From positions 42,167 to 106,166 of the forward strand of contig JAGRGH010000050.1 in NCBI GenBank assembly GCA_020445605.1: a DNA stretch of 64,000 nt, given 5' to 3'. The notes below the pieces were generated by a model, which saw nothing but the letters and a program-made list of their open reading frames with translations, made no database searches and was not told the DNA's origin. The DNA comes from Chromatiales bacterium (lineage in GTDB: Bacteria; Pseudomonadota; Gammaproteobacteria; JAGRGH01). Shown here piece after piece: positions 7,449-17,424 of the stretch. Within the stretch, counting starts at the first letter, position 1, and every line of letters begins with the position of its first letter. The translations under genes were made by a program, and so were the position numbers.

Positions 7449-9083
7449 ATGAAAGCCGCCGAACTGCTCGTCCGCGCCCTCGAGAACGAAGGCGTCGAAC
7501 TGATCTTCGGCATCCCTGGCGAAGAGAATATAGACGTCATGGATGCGCTGCTCGATTCGAAGATACGATTTGTCACAACCCGTCACGAGCAGGCCGCCGC
7601 GTTCATGGCCGACGTGTACGGCCGACTCACCGGCCGCGCGGGGGTTTGTCTTGCGACACTCGGACCGGGCGCCACCAATCTCATCACCGGCGTGGCCGAT
7701 GCGGACATGGACCGCGCGCCGCTCGTGGCGATCGCCGGCCAGGGCGCAACCACGCGCCTGCACAAGGAGAGCCACCAGATCCTGGATCTGGTGAACATGT
7801 TCGAACCAATCTCCAAGTACGCAACGCAGGTCCTGGAGCCCGAGATCGTCCCCGAAGTCGTGCGCAAGGCGTTCAAAGTCGCCGAGGCCGAAAAGCCCGG
7901 CGCATCATTCATCGACCTGCCCGAAAACATCGCCAGGATGACGGTCGAGGGCAAAGCACCCTTGAAAGTACAATCCGCGCGAGCGCCGGTGCCGCCGCCA
8001 GACAAGATGCATCAGGCCGCCGAGATCATCTCCGCCGCCCGGTATCCGATCGTCATGGCCGGCAATGGCGTGATCCGCGCCCGTGCGTGCGAGGAACTCG
8101 TCGCCTTCGCGGAACGACTGAACATCCCGGTCGCGACCACCTTCATGGCGAAGGGCGCGATCCCGTTTTCGCACGAGCTGGCACTGGGCGCCGTGGGCCT
8201 GGCCGCCAGCGACTATGTTTCCTGCGGATTCGATCGCGCCGACGTGGTGATCTGCGTCGGCTATGACATCGTCGAATACCATCCGCACCTGTGGCACGCG
8301 GACAAGCACGCCAAGATCGTGCACATCGATTCGATGGCGGCCGAAGTCGACGAGCACTACATCGTCGAGGTCGGGGTGATCGGCTCGATTCGCGCGGCAC
8401 TTGAGGGCATCGCCGCGCAAGCCAGGCCACAATCCACGCGACTGGCGTCGGGCCTGCGCGAAACCATTGTTGCCGAGTTCGCCCGATACGCCACGGACGA
8501 CGGGTTTCCGGTCAAGCCGCAGAAGATCATGTCCGATCTGCGCCGCGTGCTGGCGCCGGAAGATATCGTGATCTCCGACGTCGGCGCCCACAAAATGTGG
8601 ATGGCGCGCATGTACCAGGCCGAGCGACCCAACACCTGCATCATCTCCAACGGCTTCGCCGCAATGGGCATCGGCGTACCCGGCGCCATCGCCGCGAAAC
8701 TCGCGTTTCCCGATCGGAACGTGGTCACCGTCACCGGCGACGCCGGTTTCATGATGAATTCCCAGGACATCGAAACCGCCTTGCGCATCGGCACGCCGAT
8801 CGTGATCCTGATCTGGACTGACGCCAAATACGGCCTGATCGAATGGCATCAGCTCAAGCGCTTCGGCCGATCGAGCCACATCGAGTTCGGCAACCCGGAT
8901 TTCGTGCGCTACGCGGAAAGTTTTGGCGCCCGCGGCTATCGGGTCGGTGCGGCCGCCGAACTCGAACCGACGCTGCGCCAGGCCATTGCCGACAACACCG
9001 TCGTGGTGGTCGACTGCCCCGTTGACTACAGCGAGAACATGAAGCTCACCGAGCAGCTCGGCAAGCTGGTCTGCCCGATATGA
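7449..9083 (+). CDS. Acetolactate synthase-type ThDP enzyme (large subunit)
   Basis: A 544-residue thiamine-diphosphate enzyme with the three-domain order of acetohydroxyacid synthases: PYR domain with catalytic Glu47 (RHEQAAAFM), central domain, and PP domain with the ThDP motif GDAGFMMN. It resembles catabolic acetolactate synthases (AlsS/BudB), which condense two pyruvates to acetolactate. No ilvN-type regulatory subunit lies nearby, arguing against a normal branched-chain biosynthetic role. First gene of a four-gene rightward operon with an aldehyde dehydrogenase ten bases downstream, so another 2-oxoacid or aldehyde-forming reaction is possible. AAGGGA precedes the start. Confidence 0.85.
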   Translation: MKAAELLVRALENEGVELIFGIPGEENIDVMDALLDSKIRFVTTRHEQAAAFMADVYGRLTGRAGVCLATLGPGATNLITGVADADMDRAPLVAIAGQGATTRLHKESHQILDLVNMFEPISKYATQVLEPEIVPEVVRKAFKVAEAEKPGASFIDLPENIARMTVEGKAPLKVQSARAPVPPPDKMHQAAEIISAARYPIVMAGNGVIRARACEELVAFAERLNIPVATTFMAKGAIPFSHELALGAVGLAASDYVSCGFDRADVVICVGYDIVEYHPHLWHADKHAKIVHIDSMAAEVDEHYIVEVGVIGSIRAALEGIAAQARPQSTRLASGLRETIVAEFARYATDDGFPVKPQKIMSDLRRVLAPEDIVISDVGAHKMWMARMYQAERPNTCIISNGFAAMGIGVPGAIAAKLAFPDRNVVTVTGDAGFMMNSQDIETALRIGTPIVILIWTDAKYGLIEWHQLKRFGRSSHIEFGNPDFVRYAESFGARGYRVGAAAELEPTLRQAIADNTVVVVDCPVDYSENMKLTEQLGKLVCPI

Positions 9084-9093
9084 GGCCCACTGA

Positions 9094-10542
9094 ATGAACG
9101 ATTCCGCCGAAACCTTTCCGCTGATGATTGCAGGCGCCGCGACGTCCGGCCCGGCGATCGAGCTGCGCGCGCCCTACGATGGACGACTGCTCGCAACACT
9201 GGAATCCGCCGATGCACGGGCCGTCGAGCAGGCACTGGAAACAGCGCATGCCCTGTGGCGCGATCGCGACGGCTGGCTGACGCCGGCCAATCGCATCGAA
9301 ATTCTCGAGCGCACGCAGGACATCATGCGCGAACGCGCCGAAACCCTGGCACTTGAAGCGGCCGAGGAAGGTGGCAAGCCGCTTGCCGATTCCCGCGTGG
9401 AGGTCGCCCGTGCCATCGACGGCATCCGCATCTGCATCGACGAACTGCGCACGGTGGCCGGCCGGGTCATCCCGATGGGCATCAACGCCGCATCCTTGAA
9501 CCGCGTCGCATTCACGCAACGCGAACCCATCGGCGTCGTCGTGGCGATCAGCGCCTTCAACCACCCGCTGAATCTGATCGTGCATCAGGTTGCGCCGGCG
9601 GTCGCAACCGGATGTCCCGTGATCGTCAAGCCGGCCGAGAAAACGCCGCGCTCCTGCATGCGGTTCGTTTCCATCCTGCGTGAGGCCGGCCTGCCGGCCG
9701 CCTGGTGTCAGGCGCTCGTCACCCCGGATCTGGCGGTTGCCGAGCGCCTCGTCAGTGATTCGCGCGTCGGGTTCCTGAGTTTCATCGGCAGCGCACGCGT
9801 GGGCTGGATGCTGCGCTCTAAACTCGCGCCCGGCGCGCGCTGTGCGCTCGAGCACGGCGGTGCCGCGCCGGTCATCGTCAGCGCCGACGCCGATCTCGAC
9901 GCCGCCGTGCCGGCACTTGCCAAGGCCGGTTTCTATCATGCCGGACAGGTCTGTGTTTCGGTCCAACGCGTGTTTGCCGAACGCGCCATTGCAGCGGAGC
10001 TGGCCGAGCGGATTGCCGCCGCCGGTCGTGCGATGCGCATCGGCGACCCCACCGACCCGAAAACCGAAATCGGACCGCTGATTCGCGCCAGCGAAATCGA
10101 TCGCGTGGACGCCTGGCTGAAAGAGGCCATCGCTGCCGGGGCGCGGCACATCAGCGGCGCAAAGCGCGTCGGCGCGTCGTGCTATGAGGCGACGGTGCTG
10201 CTGGACGCGCCGGGTGACGCACGCGTGAGTCGCGAGGAGATCTTCGGCCCGGCGATCATGGTCTACGGCTATGACGAACTCGATCAGGCAATCGAACGTG
10301 CCAACGCCCTGCCCTACGCATTCCAGGCCGCCGTGTACACGCGTGATCTGGACACCGCGCTGCGCGTATCGCGGCGCATCGATGCCTCGGCCGTCATGGT
10401 CAACGATCACACGGCGTTTCGCGTCGACTGGATGCCGTTCGCCGGCCTGCGACATTCGGGCCACGGCGTTGGTGGAATCCCCTACACCATGCACGACATG
10501 AGCATTGAAAAAATGACCGTGATCCGGTCATCGGCATTGTAA
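9094..10542 (+). CDS. NAD(P)-dependent aldehyde dehydrogenase
   Basis: A 482-residue aldehyde dehydrogenase superfamily member oxidising an aldehyde to a carboxylate or acyl form. The general base Glu253 (CALEHGG) and nucleophile Cys287 (AGQVCVSVQR) are present, and the cofactor region includes SAFNHPLN and KPAEKTP. The C-terminus (MPFAGLRHSGHGVGGIPYTM) resembles lactaldehyde or glyceraldehyde-3-phosphate-type enzymes. It starts ten bases after the ThDP-enzyme stop, and a glutamate-synthase-like flavoprotein follows 27 bases later. Coupling to an aldehyde released by the ThDP enzyme is an attractive inference, but the substrate is not known. Confidence 0.9.
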   Translation: MNDSAETFPLMIAGAATSGPAIELRAPYDGRLLATLESADARAVEQALETAHALWRDRDGWLTPANRIEILERTQDIMRERAETLALEAAEEGGKPLADSRVEVARAIDGIRICIDELRTVAGRVIPMGINAASLNRVAFTQREPIGVVVAISAFNHPLNLIVHQVAPAVATGCPVIVKPAEKTPRSCMRFVSILREAGLPAAWCQALVTPDLAVAERLVSDSRVGFLSFIGSARVGWMLRSKLAPGARCALEHGGAAPVIVSADADLDAAVPALAKAGFYHAGQVCVSVQRVFAERAIAAELAERIAAAGRAMRIGDPTDPKTEIGPLIRASEIDRVDAWLKEAIAAGARHISGAKRVGASCYEATVLLDAPGDARVSREEIFGPAIMVYGYDELDQAIERANALPYAFQAAVYTRDLDTALRVSRRIDASAVMVNDHTAFRVDWMPFAGLRHSGHGVGGIPYTMHDMSIEKMTVIRSSAL

Positions 10543-10569
10543 TCGGTTCGCCCGCGGGAGAACGGCCAG

Positions 10570-12093
10570 ATGAACAGCGCGTCCATGCACGAGTTTCTGT
10601 TCAAGTCCATCGAGATCATGGTCGCGCTGTTCATCTTCGCGATCGGGCTCGGCGTGCTTGCGCTCATCGTCGTCTACATACTGGACATCACGCAGACCAA
10701 ACAGGCGATCCGGCGCAATTTCCCGATCATCGGCCACTTCCGGTATTTCTTCGAGCACCTGGGCGAGTTTTTTCGCCAGTACTTTTTCGCGATGGACCGC
10801 GAGGAGCTGCCGTTCAATCGGGCCCAGCGTTCCTGGGTCTATCGCGCCGCCAAGGACATCGACAATACCGTTGCATTCGGCTCGACCCGCGATCTGCGCC
10901 CGATCGGCACGGTGATGTTCGTCAACACGCCGTTCCCGACCCTCGGCGAGGATGCCGTGCCGCCGCACGAGATCACCATCGGCCCGCAGTGCGAAAAGCC
11001 CTACACGACGAACTCGCTGTTCAACATCTCCGGCATGAGCTATGGGGCGATCTCAAAGCCCGCCGTGCTGGCGCTGTCGAAGGGCGCGAAGCTGGCCGGC
11101 TGCTGGATGAACACGGGCGAAGGCGGGCTGTCGCCGTATCATCTGGAAGGCGGCGCGGATGTCGTCTTCCAGATCGGCACCGCGAAGAACGGCGTTCGTG
11201 ATCTCGACGGCAATCTGTCAACCGAAAAGCTGCACGAGATCGCAACGCACGAGACGGTGCGCATGTTCGAGATCAAGATCAGCCAGGGCGCGAAACCCGG
11301 CAAGGGCGGCATCCTGCCCGGCGCCAAGGTCACCGAGGAGATCGCGCGCATCCGCAACATCCGTGTCGGCGAGGATGCCATCAGTCCGAATCGCCACCCC
11401 GATGTCGACAACAACGGTGAACTGCTCGACCTGATCGGCCGCGTGCGCAGCGCGACCGGCAAACCCACCGGCATCAAGGTCGTGCTCGGTGGAAGCGAGT
11501 GGCTCGATGAACTGTTTGCCGAAATCAACGCACGCGGCATCGAATCGGCACCTGATTTCATCACCGTGGACGGTGCCGATGGCGGCACCGGCGCGGCCCC
11601 ACTGCCGTTGATCGATGACATGGGTCTGCCGCTGCGCGAGGCATTGCCGACACTGATCGACAAGCTCATCGAACACGGGTTGCGCGAGCGCGTGCGCGTG
11701 ATCTGTTCCGGCAAGCTCGTCACGCCGGCCGATGTCGCCTGGGCGCTGTGCATGGGTGCCGACTTCGTCACTTCGGCGCGCGGCTTCATGTTTGCGCTCG
11801 GCTGCATTCAGGCCCTGCAATGCAACAAGAATACCTGCCCGACTGGCATCACGACGCATAACGTGAAGCTCCAGCGCGGACTGGATCCGGCTGACAAGGC
11901 CGTGCGCGTTGCGCATTATCACAAGAACATGACCTACGAGGTCGGGATCATCGCGCACTCCTGCGGCGTGCCGGAACCGCGCCTGCTCAAGCGCAAGCAC
12001 TGCCGCGTCGTGTCGAACAACGGGCTGTCCATTCCACTGGACCAGCTGCATCCGACACCGGCCGTCCGATCGTCGGCATCGGCCCGGCCGTAG
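10570..12093 (+). CDS. FMN-binding glutamate synthase family protein, membrane-tethered
   Basis: A 507-residue protein with one N-terminal transmembrane helix (about residues 15–38) followed by the FMN/Fe-S domain of glutamate synthase large subunits. Visible landmarks are SGMSYGAISKPA, the glycine-rich DGADGGTGAAP FMN site and the iron-sulfur cysteines in CIQALQCNKNTCPTG. It lacks the glutaminase domain of true GltB, so it cannot take ammonia from glutamine on its own. Stand-alone members are usually annotated only by homology; an FMN-dependent oxidoreductase role at the inner membrane is the safest reading. Third gene of the operon. Confidence 0.88.
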   Translation: MNSASMHEFLFKSIEIMVALFIFAIGLGVLALIVVYILDITQTKQAIRRNFPIIGHFRYFFEHLGEFFRQYFFAMDREELPFNRAQRSWVYRAAKDIDNTVAFGSTRDLRPIGTVMFVNTPFPTLGEDAVPPHEITIGPQCEKPYTTNSLFNISGMSYGAISKPAVLALSKGAKLAGCWMNTGEGGLSPYHLEGGADVVFQIGTAKNGVRDLDGNLSTEKLHEIATHETVRMFEIKISQGAKPGKGGILPGAKVTEEIARIRNIRVGEDAISPNRHPDVDNNGELLDLIGRVRSATGKPTGIKVVLGGSEWLDELFAEINARGIESAPDFITVDGADGGTGAAPLPLIDDMGLPLREALPTLIDKLIEHGLRERVRVICSGKLVTPADVAWALCMGADFVTSARGFMFALGCIQALQCNKNTCPTGITTHNVKLQRGLDPADKAVRVAHYHKNMTYEVGIIAHSCGVPEPRLLKRKHCRVVSNNGLSIPLDQLHPTPAVRSSASARP

Positions 12094-12102
12094 GATCGAA
12101 TC

Positions 12103-13329
12103 ATGGCCGAAGTTGTTCTATCGCTGATGTTGATGCTGCTGCTGGCGCTTCTGGCCCGACCGCTGGCCGAACGCATGCGCCTGCCGTTCAGCGCCGTGTT
12201 GGTCGTGATCGGGTTCATCGGATCCGAACTGATGATCCATTTCGGCGGCGATACCGGTGTGCGCGCCGAGCTGTTCCACGATCTGGTGTTCTTCGTGTTT
12301 CTGCCGATCCTGATATTCGAGTCGGCGTTCGTCATCGACGCGGAAATGTTGTGGAAGAACCTCGCCGCCACGCTGATCCTGGCGATTCCGATCCTGCTGT
12401 TCTCGACCTTTGTCACCGGCGCGCTGATCTACTGGGGCATTGCCCATCCCGATGGATTCCCGTGGATCGCGGCACTGCTCGCCGGTGCGCTGCTGTCGGC
12501 GACCGACCCCGTCGCGGTCGTCGCACTGGCGCGCCGCTCCGGCGCGCCGAAACGGCTCGTCACCCTGCTCGAAGGGGAAAGCCTGTTCAACGATGCGACC
12601 GCGATCGTCGTGTTCGGCATCTTTCTGTCGATCGCATCAATGCCGGAACAGCCGGTCAGCTTTGGCACCGCCGCCATGGAGTTCAGCATCGTGTTCTTCG
12701 GCGGCACGATCATCGGAATCCTCGTGGCGCTGCTCACGGTGCTGCTGCTGCGGGCGTTTGAAGACCCGACCACCCAGGGCATCATCTCGGTCATTTCTGC
12801 CTACTGCGCGTTCATTGCGGCCGAGCACTACCTGCACGTCTCCGGCGTCATGGCGGTGCTGGCGCTGGGACTGGTCGTGGGCCGACTGATTCGTGCCGAC
12901 TATGAAAAAGGCGGTTTTGTCGAACGTCTCTGGGAGCTGGCCGGTTTCGTCGCGAATTCGCTGGTTTTTCTGCTCATGGGCGTCACCATCACGCTGGCGA
13001 TGTTCGAACAGCGCTGGCTCGCGATTCTGATCGGCATCGCCGGGGTGCTGGTGGCGCGGGCGGCCGGGATGTTCGCGCTGATTCCGCTCGCCAACCGCTT
13101 CACGCCACAGGCGCCGATCGACTGGCGCTACCAAGCCGTGCTGTTCTGGGGCGGGCTGCGCGGCGCCGTGACGCTGGCGCTGGCGCTTTCGATCCCGGTG
13201 TCGCTCGATTACTGGTGGACGATCCAGTCGATCGCCTTTGGCGTGGTCGTGTTCACGCTGTTCGTGCAGGCGCCGACGATGCCGTGGCTGTTGCGGCGTC
13301 TGGCACTGCGCGATTCCGATCGTTCTTAG
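12103..13329 (+). CDS. CPA1-family Na+(K+)/H+ antiporter
   Basis: A 408-residue integral membrane protein with about 12 hydrophobic segments. The cation/proton exchange motifs of the CPA1 family are visible: SATDPVAVVAL and the ND pair in EGESLFNDATAIVV, plus WGGLRGAVTLALAL near the C-terminus. It has no large cytosolic tail. It would export sodium (or potassium) in exchange for protons. It is the last gene of the ThDP/aldehyde dehydrogenase/GltS-like operon, starting ten bases after the previous stop. Its last 77 bases overlap the 3' end of the convergent GGDEF-EAL gene. Confidence 0.9.
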   Translation: MAEVVLSLMLMLLLALLARPLAERMRLPFSAVLVVIGFIGSELMIHFGGDTGVRAELFHDLVFFVFLPILIFESAFVIDAEMLWKNLAATLILAIPILLFSTFVTGALIYWGIAHPDGFPWIAALLAGALLSATDPVAVVALARRSGAPKRLVTLLEGESLFNDATAIVVFGIFLSIASMPEQPVSFGTAAMEFSIVFFGGTIIGILVALLTVLLLRAFEDPTTQGIISVISAYCAFIAAEHYLHVSGVMAVLALGLVVGRLIRADYEKGGFVERLWELAGFVANSLVFLLMGVTITLAMFEQRWLAILIGIAGVLVARAAGMFALIPLANRFTPQAPIDWRYQAVLFWGGLRGAVTLALALSIPVSLDYWWTIQSIAFGVVVFTLFVQAPTMPWLLRRLALRDSDRS

Positions 13330-15775
13330 CCTCGACGACGGCGGGCGGCTCGAACGGTGCCGGACGACCGATTGCGAACCCCTGGGCAAAATCGATGCGC
13401 AGTTCCGCGAGTGTGCCGAGCACGCGGGGGTCCTCGACGTACTCCGCCACGGTGCGAATGCCCAGCACACGCGACCAGTTCGCAACCGACTCGACCATTC
13501 GAAAGTCGATTTCGCTGGAACTGATTTCACGGATGAAACTGCCGTCGATCTTCAGAAAGTCGACCGGCAGGCGCTTCAGATAGGTCAGCGAACTCAAGCC
13601 GCTACCAAAATCATCCAGCGCGAAGCGACAGCCGCGCTCACCGATCCGCCGCATGAACGCAAGTGCTTCATCCACGTTCGACATGACGGCGCTTTCGGTC
13701 ACTTCGAAGCAGAGCCAGCGAGCGCAGTCGGACGCGGCATCGAGCGCCGCCTCCAGGAAGCGATGGAACTCATAGTTTGATAGCGACTGACCCGACAGGT
13801 TGACGTTCAGGGTCGTGTAGGGCGCGGCTCCGCGATCCCGTTGCAGCCGTTCGATGACACGGGTTACGACAAAGCGGTCGATCTCCGGCATCATGCGGTA
13901 GCGTTCAGCCGCGGCGATGAACGCACCCGGCGGGATGATCTCGTCGTCGTCGCCACGCATGCGCAGCAGGATCTCGCCCATGCGCTCGTCTTCACTCGTG
14001 CCACGCACGGGCATGATCGGTTGCACATACAGCAGCAGGCGATCCTCGGCCAGCGCCGCCTGCAGGCGCGTGAGCCAGCGCCCGAGCAGCTGCTGCTCGG
14101 CGAGTCGCGGGTCGGCCGCGGAGTACCGATACACCACACCGCCGCCCTGGTCCTTCGCCAGATAACAGGCCGCATCGGCATTGCTCAGCAGCTGCGCTGC
14201 GCTGAGTTCTCCGGAATCGATCATGACCATGCCGACACTCGCACCGATTGCGTAGACATCGCCGCCCCAGGCGAGCCGATACTCCGTCACGGCCCCGACG
14301 AGCGCATGCGCCAGCGACGCGGCGGCGTGTTCATCCGTGTCACGCATGAGCACGGCAAACTCGTCACCGCCGATACGCCCGGCAATTCCGGCGTCACCGA
14401 CCGCGGTTTGGATGCGGCGGGCGATCTCGGTCAACAGATGATCGCCCGCGGCATGGCCGCAGGTGTCGTTCAGCACCTTGAACTTGTCGAGGTCCATGAA
14501 CATCAATGCATGCCGGGCGTCTGCCTTGCGGCTGACCACGGCGGATTGCAGGCGCCGTTCGAACTCGCGGCGACTCATCAGGTGGGTGAGCCCGTCATGC
14601 GAGGCCTGAAAACGCATCTTGCGATTGAGATTCCGGATCTCGGTCTGGTCATGCAGCACCAGCACCATGCCCCCGGGCGCCGCATCCATATCCGCTTCTT
14701 CGCTGTCACCGCCGCCTTCGATCGGCGCGACCGAAACCGCGACCGACAGACGCAACACCCCGTCGCGGCGGACCACGACCAGGTCGTCCGGCGGCTGTAC
14801 CGCCGCGGGGTCACGCAACCAGGTATCCAGATCAATTGGCTGGTTGGTTCGCTCGGAACCAATCACGACAATCTCACGCACCGGCCGCCCGGCGGCCTCG
14901 GCCAGGGTCCAGCCCGTGAGCTCCTCGGCGCGGGGGTTCAGGTAGTCCACGATGCCGTCTCGATCAGTCGAGACCACGGCGTCGGCAATGGCCTCGAGAG
15001 TCACGTGCGCGCGCTCGCGCTCTTCCGAAAGTGCGAGTTCGATGCGGGCGCGTTCCCCCGCCACGGTTTCCAGCGTGAGCGTGGCTTCTTTCGTGCGCGA
15101 GCGCTCGCGCATCAGCGAGCGCGCGAGCTGGCGATTGATCATGCCGGCCTCGATGGATTCGACCATGAGCTTGCCCCAGCGCCGGCTGATCAGCAGCAGA
15201 GCGCCCAGCCCGACCAGCAGCACGGCACCGAGCGCGATCTCGGCGACACCGCCGCGCACGGCGAACGCAGCCGCGGCGGGCGCCAGCATCGGTCCGGCGA
15301 GCAGGCCATAGCTGAGGGTGTGGGGCGCGACCACGGCAATGGAAACCGTCGCCATCCCGACGATGATCAGCGTGACGGAAATCGCTTCGAGCTGCGGCGC
15401 AAAGACCGCGGCCAGGGTGCCCATGCTGCCCCAGAGGATGCCGTTACCGAGCATCATCGCGGCGTAGCGCGTGAGCCATTTCGGCAGCTCGTCCACTGCA
15501 CGCATCTTGCTACGAAAACGCCGCACGACACCGTAGCGCACTGCGTACAGCACTGCGCCGACCAGCCACCACGCCGTCAGCGCGGCCTTGGGCAGATGGG
15601 GCCAGATCAGGATGGTGATGATGACGGCCGCGAACGCCCCACCACCGGTGGTATTGAGCGCCTGGGCGTAGAGCAGCCGGACGCGGCGCGCGAGCAGCGC
15701 ATCAGCAGTCGGCGACGGAAGTACGTCGTTCGCACGAACGACCCGCGGCGCCGTTGACGTAGTGGTGCCCTGCAT
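13253..15775 (-). CDS. Membrane PAS-GGDEF-EAL cyclic-di-GMP protein
   Basis: An 840-residue protein turning over cyclic di-GMP at the inner membrane. Order: about five or six N-terminal transmembrane helices (residues 30–190), coiled coil, PAS domain (IADAVVSTDRDGIVDYLN), GGDEF domain with intact GGDEF at 469–473, and an EAL domain in which the signature reads EILLR from residue 601 and DDFGSG is intact. Both synthesis and hydrolysis are therefore possible. The ATG at 15775 (MQGTTTSTA) is chosen over an upstream in-frame start at 15940 because the extra 55 residues look non-coding and contain a candidate -10 box. The 3' end overlaps the convergent antiporter gene. Confidence 0.88.
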   Translation of the reverse strand: MQGTTTSTAPRVVRANDVLPSPTADALLARRVRLLYAQALNTTGGGAFAAVIITILIWPHLPKAALTAWWLVGAVLYAVRYGVVRRFRSKMRAVDELPKWLTRYAAMMLGNGILWGSMGTLAAVFAPQLEAISVTLIIVGMATVSIAVVAPHTLSYGLLAGPMLAPAAAAFAVRGGVAEIALGAVLLVGLGALLLISRRWGKLMVESIEAGMINRQLARSLMRERSRTKEATLTLETVAGERARIELALSEERERAHVTLEAIADAVVSTDRDGIVDYLNPRAEELTGWTLAEAAGRPVREIVVIGSERTNQPIDLDTWLRDPAAVQPPDDLVVVRRDGVLRLSVAVSVAPIEGGGDSEEADMDAAPGGMVLVLHDQTEIRNLNRKMRFQASHDGLTHLMSRREFERRLQSAVVSRKADARHALMFMDLDKFKVLNDTCGHAAGDHLLTEIARRIQTAVGDAGIAGRIGGDEFAVLMRDTDEHAAASLAHALVGAVTEYRLAWGGDVYAIGASVGMVMIDSGELSAAQLLSNADAACYLAKDQGGGVVYRYSAADPRLAEQQLLGRWLTRLQAALAEDRLLLYVQPIMPVRGTSEDERMGEILLRMRGDDDEIIPPGAFIAAAERYRMMPEIDRFVVTRVIERLQRDRGAAPYTTLNVNLSGQSLSNYEFHRFLEAALDAASDCARWLCFEVTESAVMSNVDEALAFMRRIGERGCRFALDDFGSGLSSLTYLKRLPVDFLKIDGSFIREISSSEIDFRMVESVANWSRVLGIRTVAEYVEDPRVLGTLAELRIDFAQGFAIGRPAPFEPPAVVEAKNDRNRAVPDAATATASSAPARTA

Positions 15776-15879
15776 CAGGCGCCCGTGGTTCAAGAGGGCC
15801 GGCCCAGAGTCTAGGTGCTCGTAGTGTTCCGCCGGCTTCGTGAATTTCGGTGCGCGCCCCCGCACGCACGACCGAATCG

Positions 15880-15885
15880 AGTATA
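15880..15885 (-). promoter_or_regulatory. -10 box candidate for the GGDEF-EAL gene
   Basis: TATACT reads leftward at 15885–15880, about 105 bases upstream of the preferred start. No convincing -35 is seen at the expected distance. If used, it excludes translation from the upstream in-frame ATG at 15940. The surrounding 15776–16025 gap shows nothing else. Confidence 0.35.
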
Positions 15886-16025
15886 GCAGCGCCGTTTGGC
15901 GACCGAGGAAGCCGGCGCCTGTGTCGGACAGGGTGTCCATGCGCTGGATCTGGGCCCTGCCGGCGCCGCCGGGCTGTAGGACAGCGGCTTCACCACCATC
16001 CGGCCGTGATCAAATCGACAGCGAC

Positions 16026-17243
16026 TCAGCGTCCCCTGCGTCGCGACGCGGCAATGCGCATGCGCAATGCGTTGAGCTTGATGAAGCCGCCGGCGTCCTT
16101 CTGGTCGTACGCACCGGCGTCTTCCTCAAACGTCGCGATCGCGGCGTTGAACAGGCTGTCGCTCTCCGACTTGCGCCCGGCCACGCTCACGCCGCCCTTG
16201 TAGAGCTTCAGACGCACGCTGCCGTTCACGTTCGCCTGCGATGCATCGATCAGGCCCTGGAGCATTTCCCGCTCGGGACTCCACCAGTAGCCGTTGTAGA
16301 TCAGGCTCGCGTAGCGCGGCATGAGTTCGTCCTTGAGATGGGCCGCTTCGCGGTCCAGCGTCAGCGACTCGATCGCACGATGCGCCTTGAGCAGCACGGT
16401 GCCACCGGGCGTTTCGTAGCAGCCGCGTGACTTCATGCCCACATAGCGGTTTTCGACGATGTCCGCCCGGCCGATGCCGTGTGCGCCGGCGATCCGGTTG
16501 AGCTCGGCGAGCAGCGACGCGCCGCTCATGCGCTTGCCGTCCAGCGCCACCGGGTCGCCGCGCTCGTATTCGAGTTCGATGTACTGCGCGGCATCCGGCG
16601 CCGCTTCCGGTGCCACGCTCCAGCGCCACATGTCGTCCTCGGCCTCGACCCAGGGGTCTTCCAACGGACCGCCCTCATAGGAGATGTGCAGCAGGTTCGC
16701 GTCCATCGAATACGGCGAGCCGCGCCCGCGTTTCATCTCGACGGGAATGCCGTGCTGCTCGGCGTAGGCCAGCAGCTTCTCACGCGAGTTCAGCGTCCAC
16801 TCACGCCATGGCGCAATGATCCGCACGTCGGGTTTGAGCGCGTAGGCGCCCAGTTCGAAGCGGACCTGGTCGTTGCCCTTGCCGGTCGCGCCGTGCGAGA
16901 TGGCATCCGCGCCGGTTTCCTCGGCGATCTCGACCAGCCGCCGCGCAATCAGCGGGCGCGCGATCGAGGTGCCGAGCAGATACTCGCCCTCATAGATCGC
17001 GTTCGCGCGAAACATCGGAAACACGTATTCCGCGACAAAGCGCTCGCGCAGGTCGTCGATGTAAATCTCGCGCACGCCCATGGCCTTGGCCTTCGCGCGC
17101 GCGGGTTCGAGTTCCTCACCCTGTCCGATGTCGGCCGTGAAGGTCACGACCTCGCAGCCGTAGGTCTCCTGCAGCCACTTCAGGATCACGGAGGTATCCA
17201 GACCGCCGGAGTACGCCAGAACGACCTTTTCGACCTTGGACAT
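16026..17243 (-). CDS. argG: Argininosuccinate synthase
   Basis: A 405-residue cytosolic enzyme that joins citrulline and aspartate using ATP in arginine biosynthesis. The N-terminal P-loop-like [10 protein letters not shown] is intact, followed by [27 protein letters not shown] and EGGPLEDPW, all typical of the family; length is normal. The start [14 protein letters not shown] is at 17243. It is a single leftward gene between the GGDEF-EAL gene and the divergent EncFtn-like gene. No other arginine genes occur in the window and no ARG-box operator was recognised upstream. Confidence 0.97.
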   Translation of the reverse strand: MSKVEKVVLAYSGGLDTSVILKWLQETYGCEVVTFTADIGQGEELEPARAKAKAMGVREIYIDDLRERFVAEYVFPMFRANAIYEGEYLLGTSIARPLIARRLVEIAEETGADAISHGATGKGNDQVRFELGAYALKPDVRIIAPWREWTLNSREKLLAYAEQHGIPVEMKRGRGSPYSMDANLLHISYEGGPLEDPWVEAEDDMWRWSVAPEAAPDAAQYIELEYERGDPVALDGKRMSGASLLAELNRIAGAHGIGRADIVENRYVGMKSRGCYETPGGTVLLKAHRAIESLTLDREAAHLKDELMPRYASLIYNGYWWSPEREMLQGLIDASQANVNGSVRLKLYKGGVSVAGRKSESDSLFNAAIATFEEDAGAYDQKDAGGFIKLNALRMRIAASRRRGR

Positions 17244-17424
17244 GGTGTTGGAGGGGGTTGCCGCAAAGCGCGCGATTATACGCGGGCGCGTTGCGCGGGG
17301 CGTCGGCGGGCGGGGGACCCGGGCCGTACCAGTGGCGGGTCAGCGCGAGCGACACCGATGCGCCGGGCGCTTTGTGGTGTAATTTGGGCTTCTTCAGCGA
17401 TCCGCACCGGGGAGGAACCGCAGC

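Noticed and set aside
9046..10494. A 482-codon leftward frame antisense to the aldehyde dehydrogenase
   Set aside because: No recognisable domain or start signal; the sense frame has the catalytic Glu and Cys and correct length.
13841..15757. A 638-codon rightward open frame antisense to the GGDEF-EAL gene
   Set aside because: Its translation is rich in His, Arg, Gln and Asp with no domain, and it mirrors the codon structure of a gene with clear GGDEF, PAS and EAL motifs. Long antisense frames are expected in high-GC DNA.
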